This document shows, in pieces, positions 27,430-38,800 of a stretch of 64,000 nt of DNA (positions are counted from its first letter, which is position 1; the number at the start of each line of letters is the position of its first letter). Source of the DNA: Patagioenas fasciata (taxonomy: Eukaryota; Chordata; Aves; Columbiformes; Columbidae). The position numbers were made by a program, and so were the translations under genes. The notes below the pieces were generated by a model. The model was not told the DNA's origin. It did not search any database and saw nothing but the letters and a program-made list of their open reading frames with translations. The stretch is from NCBI RefSeq assembly GCF_037038585.1, contig NC_092524.1, forward strand, positions 43,405,001 through 43,469,000, given 5' to 3'.

Positions 27430-28860
27430 TGACCTCAGATAAAAAGGTGGAAGTGTACGGAAAACAATCTAGGTCATACTACTAAAGATGAGTACAAAAG
27501 AATAGCAGGAGTGCCTAGGGACAAAACCAAGAATGGCAAGACAAAGTGAGATGGAACATTAACACAAATACTTCAGCAGCTAGAGGAATAGGAAATTTAG
27601 AATAGGAACAGGAATTCAGAAAAACAAGAAAAATATTTTTAAAAATTGCACAAGTCCAAAACATTTAATGTCCTCATATTTGAGTCTTCACTGGAAATGT
27701 CAGCATCATGTAGATGGTTAATACAATTAATACCAACAACGAAAAGGATAATATTACATATGGCACAGTTACTCAAGTATTTTGAAGAAAAATATTTTAA
27801 ACACAAAGAAAAGTAATTAAATAAAAGCAGAGATTAACAGGTAGCTTGAATTTTTAAGCCAAAAGCCCCAATAAGAACAGGTTAATGGTAACTTAGCCAT
27901 CCTTTTCATATTGGTTGGGCATAACGTTGTTTGTCCTAGAATAATTCAAAAAACAGAGGAATTAATCCCAGAAGTGTTGATGATCATCCTGGAGAACTTA
28001 TAGGTGGTTTCTGGCAGACAGAAAATCTACTGCACCTCTAACAAGGAGAGGAAAAAAAGAGCTGCAAATTAAAAACCTGCCATGTTCAATCACCAGAAAA
28101 CTACTAGAATAAATCATACTATCTGTAAAACCACCAAAGGTACTAAAGCAGATGAATGGCAGGGAACAAATCGTATAAAACTGATCTAATTTCCTTCCAC
28201 AATAGGCCAAGATGCCTTGTGGATAGGAAAGAAGCAATAGATGTCAAAACTCAATTTCAGTAAAGGTCTTCAATATCACCTAACACGATAATTTCGTAAG
28301 TAAGCTGCAGAAGCAAAGATTAGATCAAACCACCATAGCATGGCTGCAAAAGTCGTCAGACACTTATCCTAAGGGGTAATTATCCATGGTTCCCTGCCAA
28401 AAAGGAAATATGCATTGAGTTGGGTATTTCATGGATAACTACACCACTTCCAACTTCTTTCAGTGCTTTCACTAGTAATTTGGACAATGGAATGAATAAC
28501 CTTATTAGGTTTGCATAGGAGAAAGTAGAGAGAACTGCAAGTATACTGGATGGCAAACAGAATTCATAATAAACAAATTGGAGAAGCAATCTGGAAAAGG
28601 AGACAAACTGAGCAGGGACTTACGTCAAGCATTGCACTTTCATAGTAATACTCAACTGGATGAATTTGTGTAAGGAAACGGCTGGCAAGGTAACAGCTCT
28701 TAAGAAGATAGGAAGACAACCTGAAGCAGCAGGCAAGTCAGTATCATGCACTGTGAAAAGTCAAGCATCAGACAGGGACGTGCAAACAGGATTATTTAAT
28801 GTGTCTTTCAGGATACAATTTTTCTACTTTAGTTGGCACTGATAAAGCCTGAACTGAGAT
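27430..28860 (+). mobile_element. ancient, decayed CR1/L3-like LINE
   Basis: Plus-strand sequence reads as the remnant of a CR1/L3-clade ORF2. Blocks occur in the expected order: a KDE-like block with RDK near 27,487-27,550; an amino-terminal reverse transcriptase block ending KTDLISF near 28,170-28,195; a VDRKEAIDV-like block near 28,215-28,245, followed by a degraded counterpart of the DFSKAFDTVSHD motif; and a block like the family's NDLDNGM...LIRFA motif near 28,470-28,515. Frames are broken by many stops and indels and no long ORF survives. The 3' end is unclear. Divergence points to an old insertion, much older than the CR1 at 36 kb. Recognition rests on remembered family motifs, not on an alignment. 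Confidence 0.6.
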
Positions 28861-31394
28861 AACATCCAGTTTCAGAAAAGGTTTGAGGCAATTCAGCTTA
28901 CAGAAGATTGTTAATTCCCCACCTCATCCCTCCAGTCTTCAAGTATATAAAAAAAAAAAATAAAAACCCACACCTGTTGCAAAGAGAAAAGGAACAATCA
29001 GCATCTTTGTGCACGGTGGACAGGGCAGGTAGCAATAAGCTTAGATGGAAAGATTATAGTTAGAGATGAGGAAAATCTTCATAATCAGACAGGTAATAGC
29101 CCCAACCCACCACAGATCACCTGGTTTGTTCCTTCATTTGCACAAGTGTATGATACATACACCATGCATTGTGAAAAGACATGTAAGAACAAGAACAGTC
29201 AGACAACATTTTGAGTCCCAAAACTCTATATGACTCCCTGTTGGCCATGCAAACAGGCTCCTTTCTCTTCCAAACCATGCACTGCTTTTCACTGTGGTAG
29301 CAGTCCCCAAAATGACTGTCTAATTGGAACAGAGCTCTGCAAAAGCGCACAGCTGGGAACAGCTGGTGAATCAGCCACTTCCAGACACACAGATGTTGTT
29401 TCCTTTTCACCCATGCAAGCTCCCACCCTCACTGACTGTGTATTGGCAGGCAGCACCCCCCTTCAGGGGCAATTCTTGGGGGAGGTTTGGCATTGGTTGA
29501 TGGCTTTATGAAGAGGTTGATTTGAACTAGAAACCCTAAACTTACACCTTATTGAAAAGCAAAGCGGTTCTTGCTTGATGTTCATAATTTGCCTGATGTT
29601 ATGGCTTGTTATACCAGTACATCAAGCTGGTATGACAAACAGGCTAATTAAATGGAGAGCACAGACTATTTTCACAAGCTTCACCCACGCTGTAGAGGTG
29701 AGCTCTAATTCCTTGAGTGCTGTCACTCAAAATGTAAGTCACTGCGTTCAGAGTTGTTGCCAGGGGGCTGGGGGTGTTGTGTGGATCAGGTGTCGTTATC
29801 CTGACACATCAATGGAGTTGTCAGTGGGAAACCTGTCTCATTCCCAGGGTGAAAAGAAAGAAAAACTGGAAGCTAATGCACTTGGGGCCAAACACATAGC
29901 ATGGATCGAGGGATACCTCATCTGGACATGTGCCAATAAGGAAGCTACAGCCTCCTTAATACTCTCCTAAATTCATTCGGATGTGAAAGCAGGGACTGGG
30001 ACCTGGGTTCTCCCCCGCTGTGAGTGACCATATGACTATATTTTAGCTACATAAGTAAAGCTGGCACCAATTTCAGCTAGCAGGAGTAACCACATCCCTC
30101 CCCCTTTAAGCTGGACATAGTGACTAGAGAAATGCAAGTTACATGAAGCCTTGTTTTTTGCCGAGATCTCAGAGCCCTTATAGTCAAAAGAAGCTAAAAA
30201 TCACCTCTAGCAAGAGCAGGAGCTCCCTCCCACCTTTTTCAAGTACTGGAAAAGGACACAAAGTAAAGGTCTAGGCTCTGCCTGAAGCCTCCTAAGTGGC
30301 ACTTTTTAAGTCTTCTGACATCTACAAAAAAACGTTCTTTACAGTGTGTTTTTTTCCTGTGGATGGTGATCCAAAACTGGGAGACAACAAAGCATTCCTT
30401 TTTAACAGTTCTTCTTAACCACACATTGGTCAGGAATTCACAAAAGAACATCAACAGCAATTCTATAATAAACAAAAGGAAAGAAGAAAAAATATTCCAT
30501 AAATACTGACTGCAAAAGCAAACTTGTTTTCTCTGGTTTAGACCAAGCCTTTCATGAGAACAATCAGCTCCCACAAATAAGCTATTTTCAAGTTCCACAG
30601 GGAACAGCTTCCAACTGAATTACTGGAAATTAGATTCTCCTTTCTCTTCTCTTCCAGAACCAATATTTTACAGAAAATAAAGATGAGACATTTTGATTTC
30701 TTAACAGCAGAGTCATTCATGACTATGACATGTTAACTCTTGAGTACAAAAGTCCCTCAATGTGGATAAAGATAAGTCATTCACGACTATGACATGTTAA
30801 CTCTTGAGTACAAAAGTCCCTCAATGTGGGTAAAGATAAATCAACCTTTGAGCCCAGAACACAGCTCAGGACATACATTCCAAGACACACCTTTAAAAAA
30901 TAAGAGTCAAAAGTCACTTTAATACTGTACCAACAGCAACAAAGTGCAGGGCAAGGCCATGAGACACCTATTCTGAAAACAGAGCTCATGAGAAGGTAAA
31001 CGATTCTGCTCAGCTCACAAGCTGCTCAGTTTTATATGAAACAGATTTCCATGATATTGCAGCACATGGCTCTCCTGAGTCTTTTTCTTATTTCAAGCTC
31101 AGAAGCTAGTGCTTTCTGTTCTGTTGTTTTCAGTGTCATTAACTGTATGTTTTTATTGATTAATAATAGCACTGAGGAAAATGCAATGTTGCCATAAAGA
31201 TCATCTTGGGACCACGTCATCAGTGCCATCTCAGCACATTCCCTCTACTTTCACTGTCATCCTCTGAGTTTCTGACACTTTGGGTTTTGTATAATTCTCT
31301 TAATGCCTTCTGCTTCAGTTGCTACTGTGATCCATGTGAACTTTTTGGTATTACTCTTTCATCTGACTTTTTCCTTCATCTTTAAAGAACAATA
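28861..31394. other. intergenic, no gene recognised
   Basis: Nothing coding is supported. It holds a 64-bp tandem duplication (30,711-30,838). Frames of up to 131 codons near 29.6-30.0 kb have no recognisable domain. Confidence 0.55.
30711..30838. repeat. 64-bp tandem duplication (two copies)
   Basis: The copies at 30,711-30,774 and 30,775-30,838 are directly adjacent and differ at two positions (about 97% identity). This indicates a recent slippage or replication duplication. Confidence 0.96.
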
Positions 31395-32260
31395 GCATAT
31401 AGTTCGACAGGACTTCTAGAGATCACCTCACCCAACCTTCCACTGAAAGCAGGACTATTGCCAGCACTAGTTCCAGTCAGGTTAGTCATGGCTTTGTTCA
31501 GCTGAGTCTTGAAAATCTTCAAGGACAGAGGCTTCACCACCTCTCTAAGAAATGTGCTGCTAACTCCTAACTGTCTCTGCAGCCTCTTGGACCCTCTCTA
31601 GTTTCTCATCATGCTTTTGGAAAACAGAAGCACTATCACAGCTGCAGCCTCAACAGCAGGATAATCACTTTCCTTGAGCTGGTGGCCATGCTCTCCTGCT
31701 GTAGCCCAGCATACAGGTTAACTTATTTATGCTGTGAACTCACTGCTGGCTCATGTTCAGCCCATGCCACTGCAGTCCCCAGGTGTTGTCTCAGCAAAGC
31801 TGCATGGGGTTATTCTGCATCAGGACAAAACCTGGCACTTCCCCTTGTCAAACTCCATGAGGTTTATGTCAGACAAACCCCAAACCTAAGCTCTATCTTT
31901 CAGTATATTAACTCCCTCACTCATAGAGGAATGCCGTCTAATTATCATGGGCATCTAAAAAGATAGTGAACATCAGTCCCAGTGTCACCTTACCGAGTAC
32001 TCTGCTTTTAACCACCTTACAAATGAACATGAGCAACTGAGTCCAGTGATCCAGCCAGTTCAAACCACCAAACAGTCCCTTCACTTCACTCATATTCCCT
32101 CTGATCCAGATGAAAACACTGCAGTAGACTGTGTCAAAAGCCATTCTAAAGTCAAGGTACAAGAATATCCACCACTGTCTTCCTCCAATAACAACTAATT
32201 TAATCAAATACAGCAATCTGTTTATCTAAGCAATGCTTATACACATCTCCTTTGTTGCAT
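31395..32260 (-). mobile_element. degraded CR1 LINE, minus strand
   Basis: Read on the minus strand from 32,260 down, this follows the CR1 ORF2 order: a YLDFRMAFDTV block near 32,120-32,170 (family consensus DFSKAFDTV, reverse transcriptase), an NWLD block near 32,050, a block equivalent to the family's LMKFNKGKC segment near 31,830-31,870, a block equivalent to DLGVLVD...MSQ near 31,740-31,790, and the CR1 3' region ending near 31,395 with the GACTAGATGATCT-like box partly preserved. It is about 870 bp, 5'-truncated and full of substitutions and indels. It is clearly older than the copy at 36 kb. Confidence 0.78.
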
Positions 32261-34574
32261 GTCCTTCCTTCTTTTCACTTCCTGTGCTCTTTTTTGGCCT
32301 CCTAGTTCACTAGCAAGCACCTTGCTTATAAGTAAACCTTTTGCAAAAAATAATAAAATTCACCATCTTCACTCTCACAGGCAGGTGGCCACAGCAGACC
32401 CTTGCCACAGCATCACCACTGCTACTCCCCATGTTTTCCTTTGTTACTGTAATGCAGTGCTTTACCCTTGGTAACTCCAGTCTCCAACTATCAAAACACA
32501 GGTGGTAACTCACCAGGTGAAACAAAATGGGCATGTATCAATTTTTGTTTCTCCTATCCATGTTTCCCTTTTCTGTCTACTGTCCTTCTAATCTAGTCCT
32601 GAAACTATCTGAGAAAGTATATCATAGTAGAAACTACTCTAATGCACAAAACAAACTGCTTTTCAGTAGCTGTGTGAAGAGTTCAGATGCTACTGGACTA
32701 TGAGGCAAAAGAGGTTTTCCCAACAGGGCTGCTTCTTGCAGCAGGTAAGGACATCCATGACACTCATATATCACAGGATGCATACACCTTGGTTTTAAAA
32801 GGAATAAATACTACCATCATCAATCAATCTGGAGACCATCAATTAGCATAGCATCTGCTGCCCAGATTGCAGTCATCAGCCAAAGAAGGAACTCATCTGA
32901 AGAAGCCTTATGATTTTCAAAAGGCACAAGACAGAACCTTTGTGCACACATGTACACGTCACATTTATCAGAAACAGTACTGAAAACTAAGATGCCATGC
33001 AGATGTCTAAAGGCTGTCCACTTCACACCATACAGCACAGCACAGAGATCAGAGCTTGCATCTCTGTGTGCTTCAGCTTGTTCAGGATTCCTTGCAAACA
33101 CTTTCAATCTTTTCAGTGTAAGCATGGCCTAATATAACCCTCTTGCCAAGGAAATGCAGGGAAGTTGCACAAGACCTTCTGCAGCGTATTCCTCGATCTC
33201 AGCACCGGGCACCATCCCACTGCGCAGGCACACCCTGCAGCTCAGTTCCAACCCAGAAAGTCTTCAACAGAAGCCATCTCCTATTCTCTGGGTATAGATA
33301 ATCCCTTGATCCCTTTCCAGCAGAGCCCACCTTTCCATTAGATTAGATACCAGGAGCTCAGCAGATCACCTAAATATGACCCCTGTCTCTGAGGTCCACG
33401 ACAGACAGACTATTCATTTTATCCTCAGTCACTTTGATCTGAGCACTGCCTTTTAGTCCAGCCTACTGGAATAAATACTCCTACAACTACACAGGATGGG
33501 TTCTGAAGATTTTTTTTTTTTAAACAAGGCTAATGTCCAAGAAATAATTTAGTATAATCACCTACTAATTCAATCCTGAGTTTCAGAACTATCTGCTAAT
33601 TCTGATTCAAATACAATAAGCATTACCCAAGCATAGAAACTTCTTGGGTCCTGGGATGCAATACATGGGGCTTTCTCTTCAAAATGTGTTTTGAGCCAGT
33701 AACATAACATAAACATAAGAACAAGCTGTCAGGAGTCTGGAACCTGCAACTGGATATTCAAATTCAGACCAAGCATACCTTTGGATAACTCCTCAGATGA
33801 TCTGATAGCACAAGCCTATTATGCCAGCAAGAATATTACGCAAAGATGTCTTCCAGAATTTCACAATCTTACCAGTGCGTATTAAATAGCAACACTGAAA
33901 AAAGTATTCTAAAGCATCCATTTCTTGCTTTTTGAAGTGTACAAAGCAAGAACAGCTTGAAGGAAAAACAATCCAACTGGAAGAGACAACAGTTAATCAT
34001 TACAGAAGCAGGAGAGGAACACAAACCTTGGGCAGAGGACTTTTGGTTTCATTTCTTATGTGATCAAAAATACGTAGTTTTACTCCCTTGGTAGACCCAA
34101 AACAAGTAAACAAACTTCACAGAAAAGACAAATAAGATCAATCACTGCCAAGGCAATTTTTTTTCCCAAAAAAATTCTTTGGGAGGCTATGTAGTACATC
34201 TTCTTGTCATCGTGAAATATGGGCCTGAGGTAAACTGTCCATCTCAAATTGCAAGGAGCACAAAATGCAAGGTACATCAAGACAATTACACTTGCAGATA
34301 CAAGCATGAATAAAAATCAGAATCGTCAGACACAAAGTTGTAACCGTGTGAATATTAGTAAAGCATTGATCACCCGTTAGTTCCAACCATCAGATCTTAG
34401 AGCAGGGAGCTAGTACAGGAACATTCAAGCTTATGAAGATTCACATCCAAGAACTGTCAGTTTTAATGAGAAAGCAACCAGCTACAATCATAAATTGAAT
34501 CTTGGGCTTCTTCCTCAAACATTACCTGGATAACCTCTTTAACAGGATTAAATAGGAGAAATACCACAACAGGG

Positions 34575-34634
34575 TTTTTTTTTTTCTTTTTCTTTTTTTT
34601 TTTTTTGTAGGAAGATAATAGTAAGCTGTTTATT
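34575..34634 (-). terminator. candidate polyadenylation site or retrocopy tail
   Basis: On the minus strand an AATAAA (34,634-34,629) is followed after 22 bases by an A-rich run of 32 bases (34,606-34,575, interrupted by two G). Signal spacing is ideal for 3'-end cleavage. A genome-encoded A tract at exactly that point can mean the end of a retroposed transcript, or may simply be a low-complexity run beside a real polyadenylation site. I could not identify the transcript body. Confidence 0.4.
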
Positions 34635-34941
34635 AATCACATGCTTCATTTCCAAAATTCAAGCAATAAAGACTAGAAGAGCCATCTACAAAATCAGTCA
34701 GCTTTTCACCATTATAACACCCCCAACACAACCCTACATAATTAAACTTATTGCTGTGGCAAGATTGATATTATACATAGCACACATTAAAAGTCTTCTG
34801 TGAACGTACAAAAGTGCTTTTTGGCCATAACAGGCTGTGACAGCTCACCAGTGTGATCCCACCAGCAGGGAGGACGGCTGGTCCCTGCACAAACACATCA
34901 TCTTTTCCAAGCTTCTTACGTTTGCTTTGTGGCTCCAACTG

Positions 34942-35047
34942 GCACATCCCACATCCAATTTAGCGATTACTGCTGCAAGATTATCTGTCTGCAACTTGCA
35001 CGTCCTATATCCAATTTAGCGATTACTGCTCCCTGATTCTCTGTCTA
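34942..35047. repeat. 56-bp imperfect tandem duplication
   Basis: Two adjacent units starting at 34,942 and 34,998 share a 22-base identical core that begins ATCCAATTTAGCGATTACTG. Differences are concentrated at the unit ends. It is older than the 64-bp duplication at 30.7 kb. Confidence 0.9.
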
Positions 35048-36011
35048 GCTTCAGACAGGTGTCAGGGCCGCAGGGCTTTCCATCAGTTTATTTCATCAAA
35101 ACATCCGTATATGTAACATGAGATATAACAGTAAAGGCTTTAGGATGATTATTCAGTCTCTAATCCCAAGCACCATCACAGCAAACATATAATAAGTCAC
35201 TGTGACATCCTACCAGTGCTACCTGATGCCTTCATGGCATGCAGGATTTCCAGCCCAGGTCAAACCATGGGTGCGCACATTCCAACCACAGTATAAATAT
35301 CCAGTGGTATAACCAGGGTGGTATCGTCACCAACTAAATCATCTCTTCTGTAATGTAAGGCTCCTAGCTTGCTAACTGGTATATTTACATGAAATATTTA
35401 CTTTCTTTTGTCTAGTGAGGTTTGGCATTTAGAACCGGTATCAGCTTCAGTTTGAAAACAAGGTTACACTTTCTGTTTAGGGAAATAACTCCTACATTTT
35501 TCAATATATTAAAAAAACACATTTTGCTAGAGTTAAAGTTTCACAGAAACCAGAGGCTTTGTAAAACAATTTTCATCCCTCAGACCATTCTGTCACTTGT
35601 ACAAAGACAAATAAAATTTTAATTTCCAGCCTCTCTTCCTTAGTATCTCAAATCAACTACAGGCACCTTCCCTTTGATTTTACATAATAAACCAATTTTA
35701 TATTAGAATCACTGTAACTCATTTTAAAAGTCCTCCAGAATGAAGAATGCCATTAACAGAGAGTCTTCTCCAAAGAGGGAAGTGGAATCTCTTTAACGGA
35801 CTCCAAAATGCTTCTGCACCACGAATCTTAGCAACAGCAAAGCACAGGGAACTCTTGAAAGTTTAAAACAAGAGTCTCCGGTACTTGACAGGGCTCTTTC
35901 CAAACTAAAGCATACTTCAGTACACTTGTATTATGAAGACTAAACACCTGATCCATAAACAGATGCAGCTTATAAATTGTACATGTATATAATCATCTAA
36001 TTCACTATTAG

Positions 36012-36915
36012 GGAATAGAGTGTACTATCAGCAAGTTTGCTGATGACACCAAACTGGGAGGAGTGGCTGACACACCAGAAGGCTGTGCTGCCATCCAGAG
36101 ACCTGGACAGGCTGGAGAGTTGGGCAGGGAAAAAAATTGATGAAATATGGCAAGTGTAGAGTCTGCATCTAGGCAGGAACAACCCCAGGTTGCAGTATAA
36201 TTTGGGGAATGACCTGTTAGAGAGCAGCATAGGGAAAAGGGACCTGGGGGTCCTGGTGGACATCAGGATGCCCATGAGCCAGCACTGTGCCCTTGTGGCC
36301 AGGAAGGCCAATGGCATCCTGGGGTGTATTAGAAGGGGAGTGGTTCACAGGTTGAGAGAGGTTCTCCTCCCCCTCTACTCCGCCCTGGTGAGACCCCATC
36401 TGGAATATTGTGTCCAGTTCTGGGCCTCTCAGTTCAACAAGGACAGGGAACTGCTGGAGAGAGTCCAGCACAGGGCAACAAAGATGATGAAGGGAGTGGA
36501 GCATCTCCCTGATGAGGAAAGGCTGAGAGAGCTGGGCCTCTTTAGCTTGGAGGAGGCTGAGGGGTCACCTCATTAATGTTTATAAATATATAAAGGGTGA
36601 GTGTCATGAGGATGGAGCCAGGCTCTTCTCGGTGACAACCAATGATAGGACAAGGGGTAATGGGTACAAACTGGAACACAGGAGGTTCCACTTAAATTTG
36701 AGAAGAAACTTCTTCACAGTAAGGTTAACAGAACACTGGAACAGGCTGCCCAGGGAGGTTGTGGAGTCTCCTACTCTGGGGACACTCAAAACCCATCTGG
36801 ACACATTCCTGTGTAACCTCACCTAGGCGTTCCTGCTCCGGCAGGGGGATTGGACTAGATGATCTTTTGAGGTCCCTTCCAATCCCTAACGTTCTGTGAT
36901 TCCATGTGTGACTCT
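36012..36915 (+). mobile_element. CR1 LINE, 5'-truncated 3' portion
   Basis: This is the final ~900 bp of a CR1 element. It opens inside the reverse transcriptase with a KFADDTKLGG-type block (36,035-36,065). It continues through [20 protein letters not shown] (about 36,240-36,300) and the [12 protein letters not shown] segment (about 36,390-36,425). A 128-codon open frame (36,190-36,576) remains in the ORF2 C-terminal region. The 3' region has the EHWNRLP-type block and ends in the CR1 3' box, GGATTGGACTAGATGATCTT near 36,848, followed by GTTCTGTGATTCC. The 5' truncation and lack of an evident target-site duplication are usual for CR1. It matches remembered bird consensus closely, so it is relatively young. 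Confidence 0.96.
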
Positions 36916-38430
36916 GTAAATTAAGAAGTGTAACCTATAAAACAATGTTCTACCCAGTACCTTAAAGTCAGTTTGGTTGGGGGTTTTGTTGAGGGCTTCT
37001 TTGTGTTTTTACAATAGGAGAAGAAGTCCACCCATGAGTAAGCTGAACTGCGTAAAGCGTACATGCTGGGTGGTCACTGAATCCACGGAGTGCTGTGGAG
37101 AGGTGCGCCAGCAACACAGCCTCAGCACCGCCTGACGTGCAGCCAAGGCCGCCTCCCAGCTTTTGTACGCAGTGTTAAACATCTAGAGATAAGATATTGC
37201 ATAATGTAATTCCCCATTTTATTTAACTGTAAGTATCTGAAACATTTGAGACTGACACCTGTGGCAATTGCAAAACTATTGTGGAAAAAAAAAAAAAGTT
37301 TTACTTTAATGATACTTCAAAAATGAGATCAGTGTTTGAATCAGGTTTATATCAGGGCCTATTCAGCTCTTCTCTAGCCAAACTCTCAGGGAGTGGATGG
37401 TCATAATTATTCAGTTTTCAATCACGCCATGACACTTCACATGGATTGAGGATATTGTAATGAACATTAAGTTTAAGAAAAGCAGAGGGGTTTCTGCTGA
37501 AACTCCATGCTGGGATAGTTCTGATCTAGAATTTAATTCCTCTCCATTCCAGACAAAGGAAGTTTGATTCAGCTCTGGAGTATGATGACAGATTTTCTCC
37601 TTACACCACCACTACACAAACAAAAGGCAGAAAAGACAGCAGCTACAGTGCACTGTGATGACTGCTATTTAAGGCTGACCTAGCAGATCAGAGAAACAAT
37701 ACAAACCACATAGAAAGCTTCAAGCTTATGTCTAAAAACGAACAAAAAGACCTCACACCAACCTGCGGTGTCAGGGTAACATGTCAGCAAGAAGGGAAGG
37801 AAGTGTTTTCCCACTATAGCAGTTGTTGGAAACATGGGCAAATCAGCAGGTGAAAGGAACTTGAGACACTGGAAACCTTTCCTGGGGTCCCAGCCCCAGA
37901 GTGTCATGCTCTGGTGTGACAAGGATGGGTGCTGTCCCCAGCGCTTTGTGCACATCCCAGTCATCCCACAGTATCAGAGCTTTTCAAATAGTGTCTCTTC
38001 ACCTCAGCATAAGATGGATTTGCCAACAGTAGGTGCCCCTTCTTCAGTACATACAATGCAGATGTCATTGCTCTCCCTGAACAGAACAGGGCAGCCTTCA
38101 CAACATCACAGCAGTCGCACCAGCCGGCAGTTAATTCCATGCACATCGATTGCACAAGGTTGAACTCCACAGTGCTATGCTCCTTTCACAACCACTTCTT
38201 TCTAATATTGAATGTTTACACAAATCCACAAACAAATGTGTTTTTTGCCAAGGAGGTCTCAATTTAGGGTTCTCTGGTGTTTTCCTCACAGAGTAGTTAA
38301 GAAACCAGAAAAACAAACAAACAAACCAAAAAACCACCACAACACACACCAGCCTGTGCCTCCAAAGTAATTGCTAGGTAATGATTTCTGACAAGAAATA
38401 AACAGGTTATATAAGTATATAAATGAAAGG

Positions 38431-38470
38431 GGTGTATGTATGTGTATATATACACACACACATAAATATA
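38431..38470. repeat. TATG/TA/CA microsatellite
   Basis: A compound simple repeat, with GTATGTATGTGTATATATAC followed by CA units. Confidence 0.85.
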
Positions 38471-38594
38471 ACTGACCCAGGACATACACACACATGTCCT
38501 GGACCCATTTCTGGCTGCAGACTGTCTTTCTGCAATACTGCATCTCAGTTTCCTCTTCGGGTTATGGCAGCTCATACTGCAAAGGATTTTAATG

Positions 38595-38800
38595 GTTATC
38601 TCCCCAGCGTCCGGCCCTCCTGGCAGCCCCCGTGCCTCTGCAGAGCAGACTCTGGGAGCCGCCAGGGCTGGGGCTCCGGCCAGGGCCGCCAGCATGGCAA
38701 GCCCCCCCAAGCTGGGCGATGCCGCGGGCACAGCCCCTGCCAGCCTCAGGTGGGGGCTGCCTGATGGAGCTGGTACTGCCAGTTGTGCTGTAACACACTT
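38595..38800. other. isolated small CpG-rich patch
   Basis: About 200 bp with roughly ten CpGs sits inside otherwise AT-rich sequence. Frames are open on both strands; the minus frame begins with an Ala/Leu-rich stretch from the ATG near 38,696 that would score as a signal-peptide-like segment. There is no recognisable homolog and no clear splice context. It may be a small regulatory CpG patch or a GC-biased conversion tract. Confidence 0.4.

Larger units (their letters stand above)
32261..36011. other. intergenic or far 3' flank of SPTSSA
   Basis: No exon was recognised. It includes a 56-bp imperfect tandem duplication (34,942-35,045) and the minus-strand AATAAA plus poly(A) signature at 34,575-34,634. 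From about 33 kb rightward the plus strand is visibly rich in A and C. A 101-codon minus-strand frame at 32,820-33,125 has no domain that I recognise. Confidence 0.5.
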
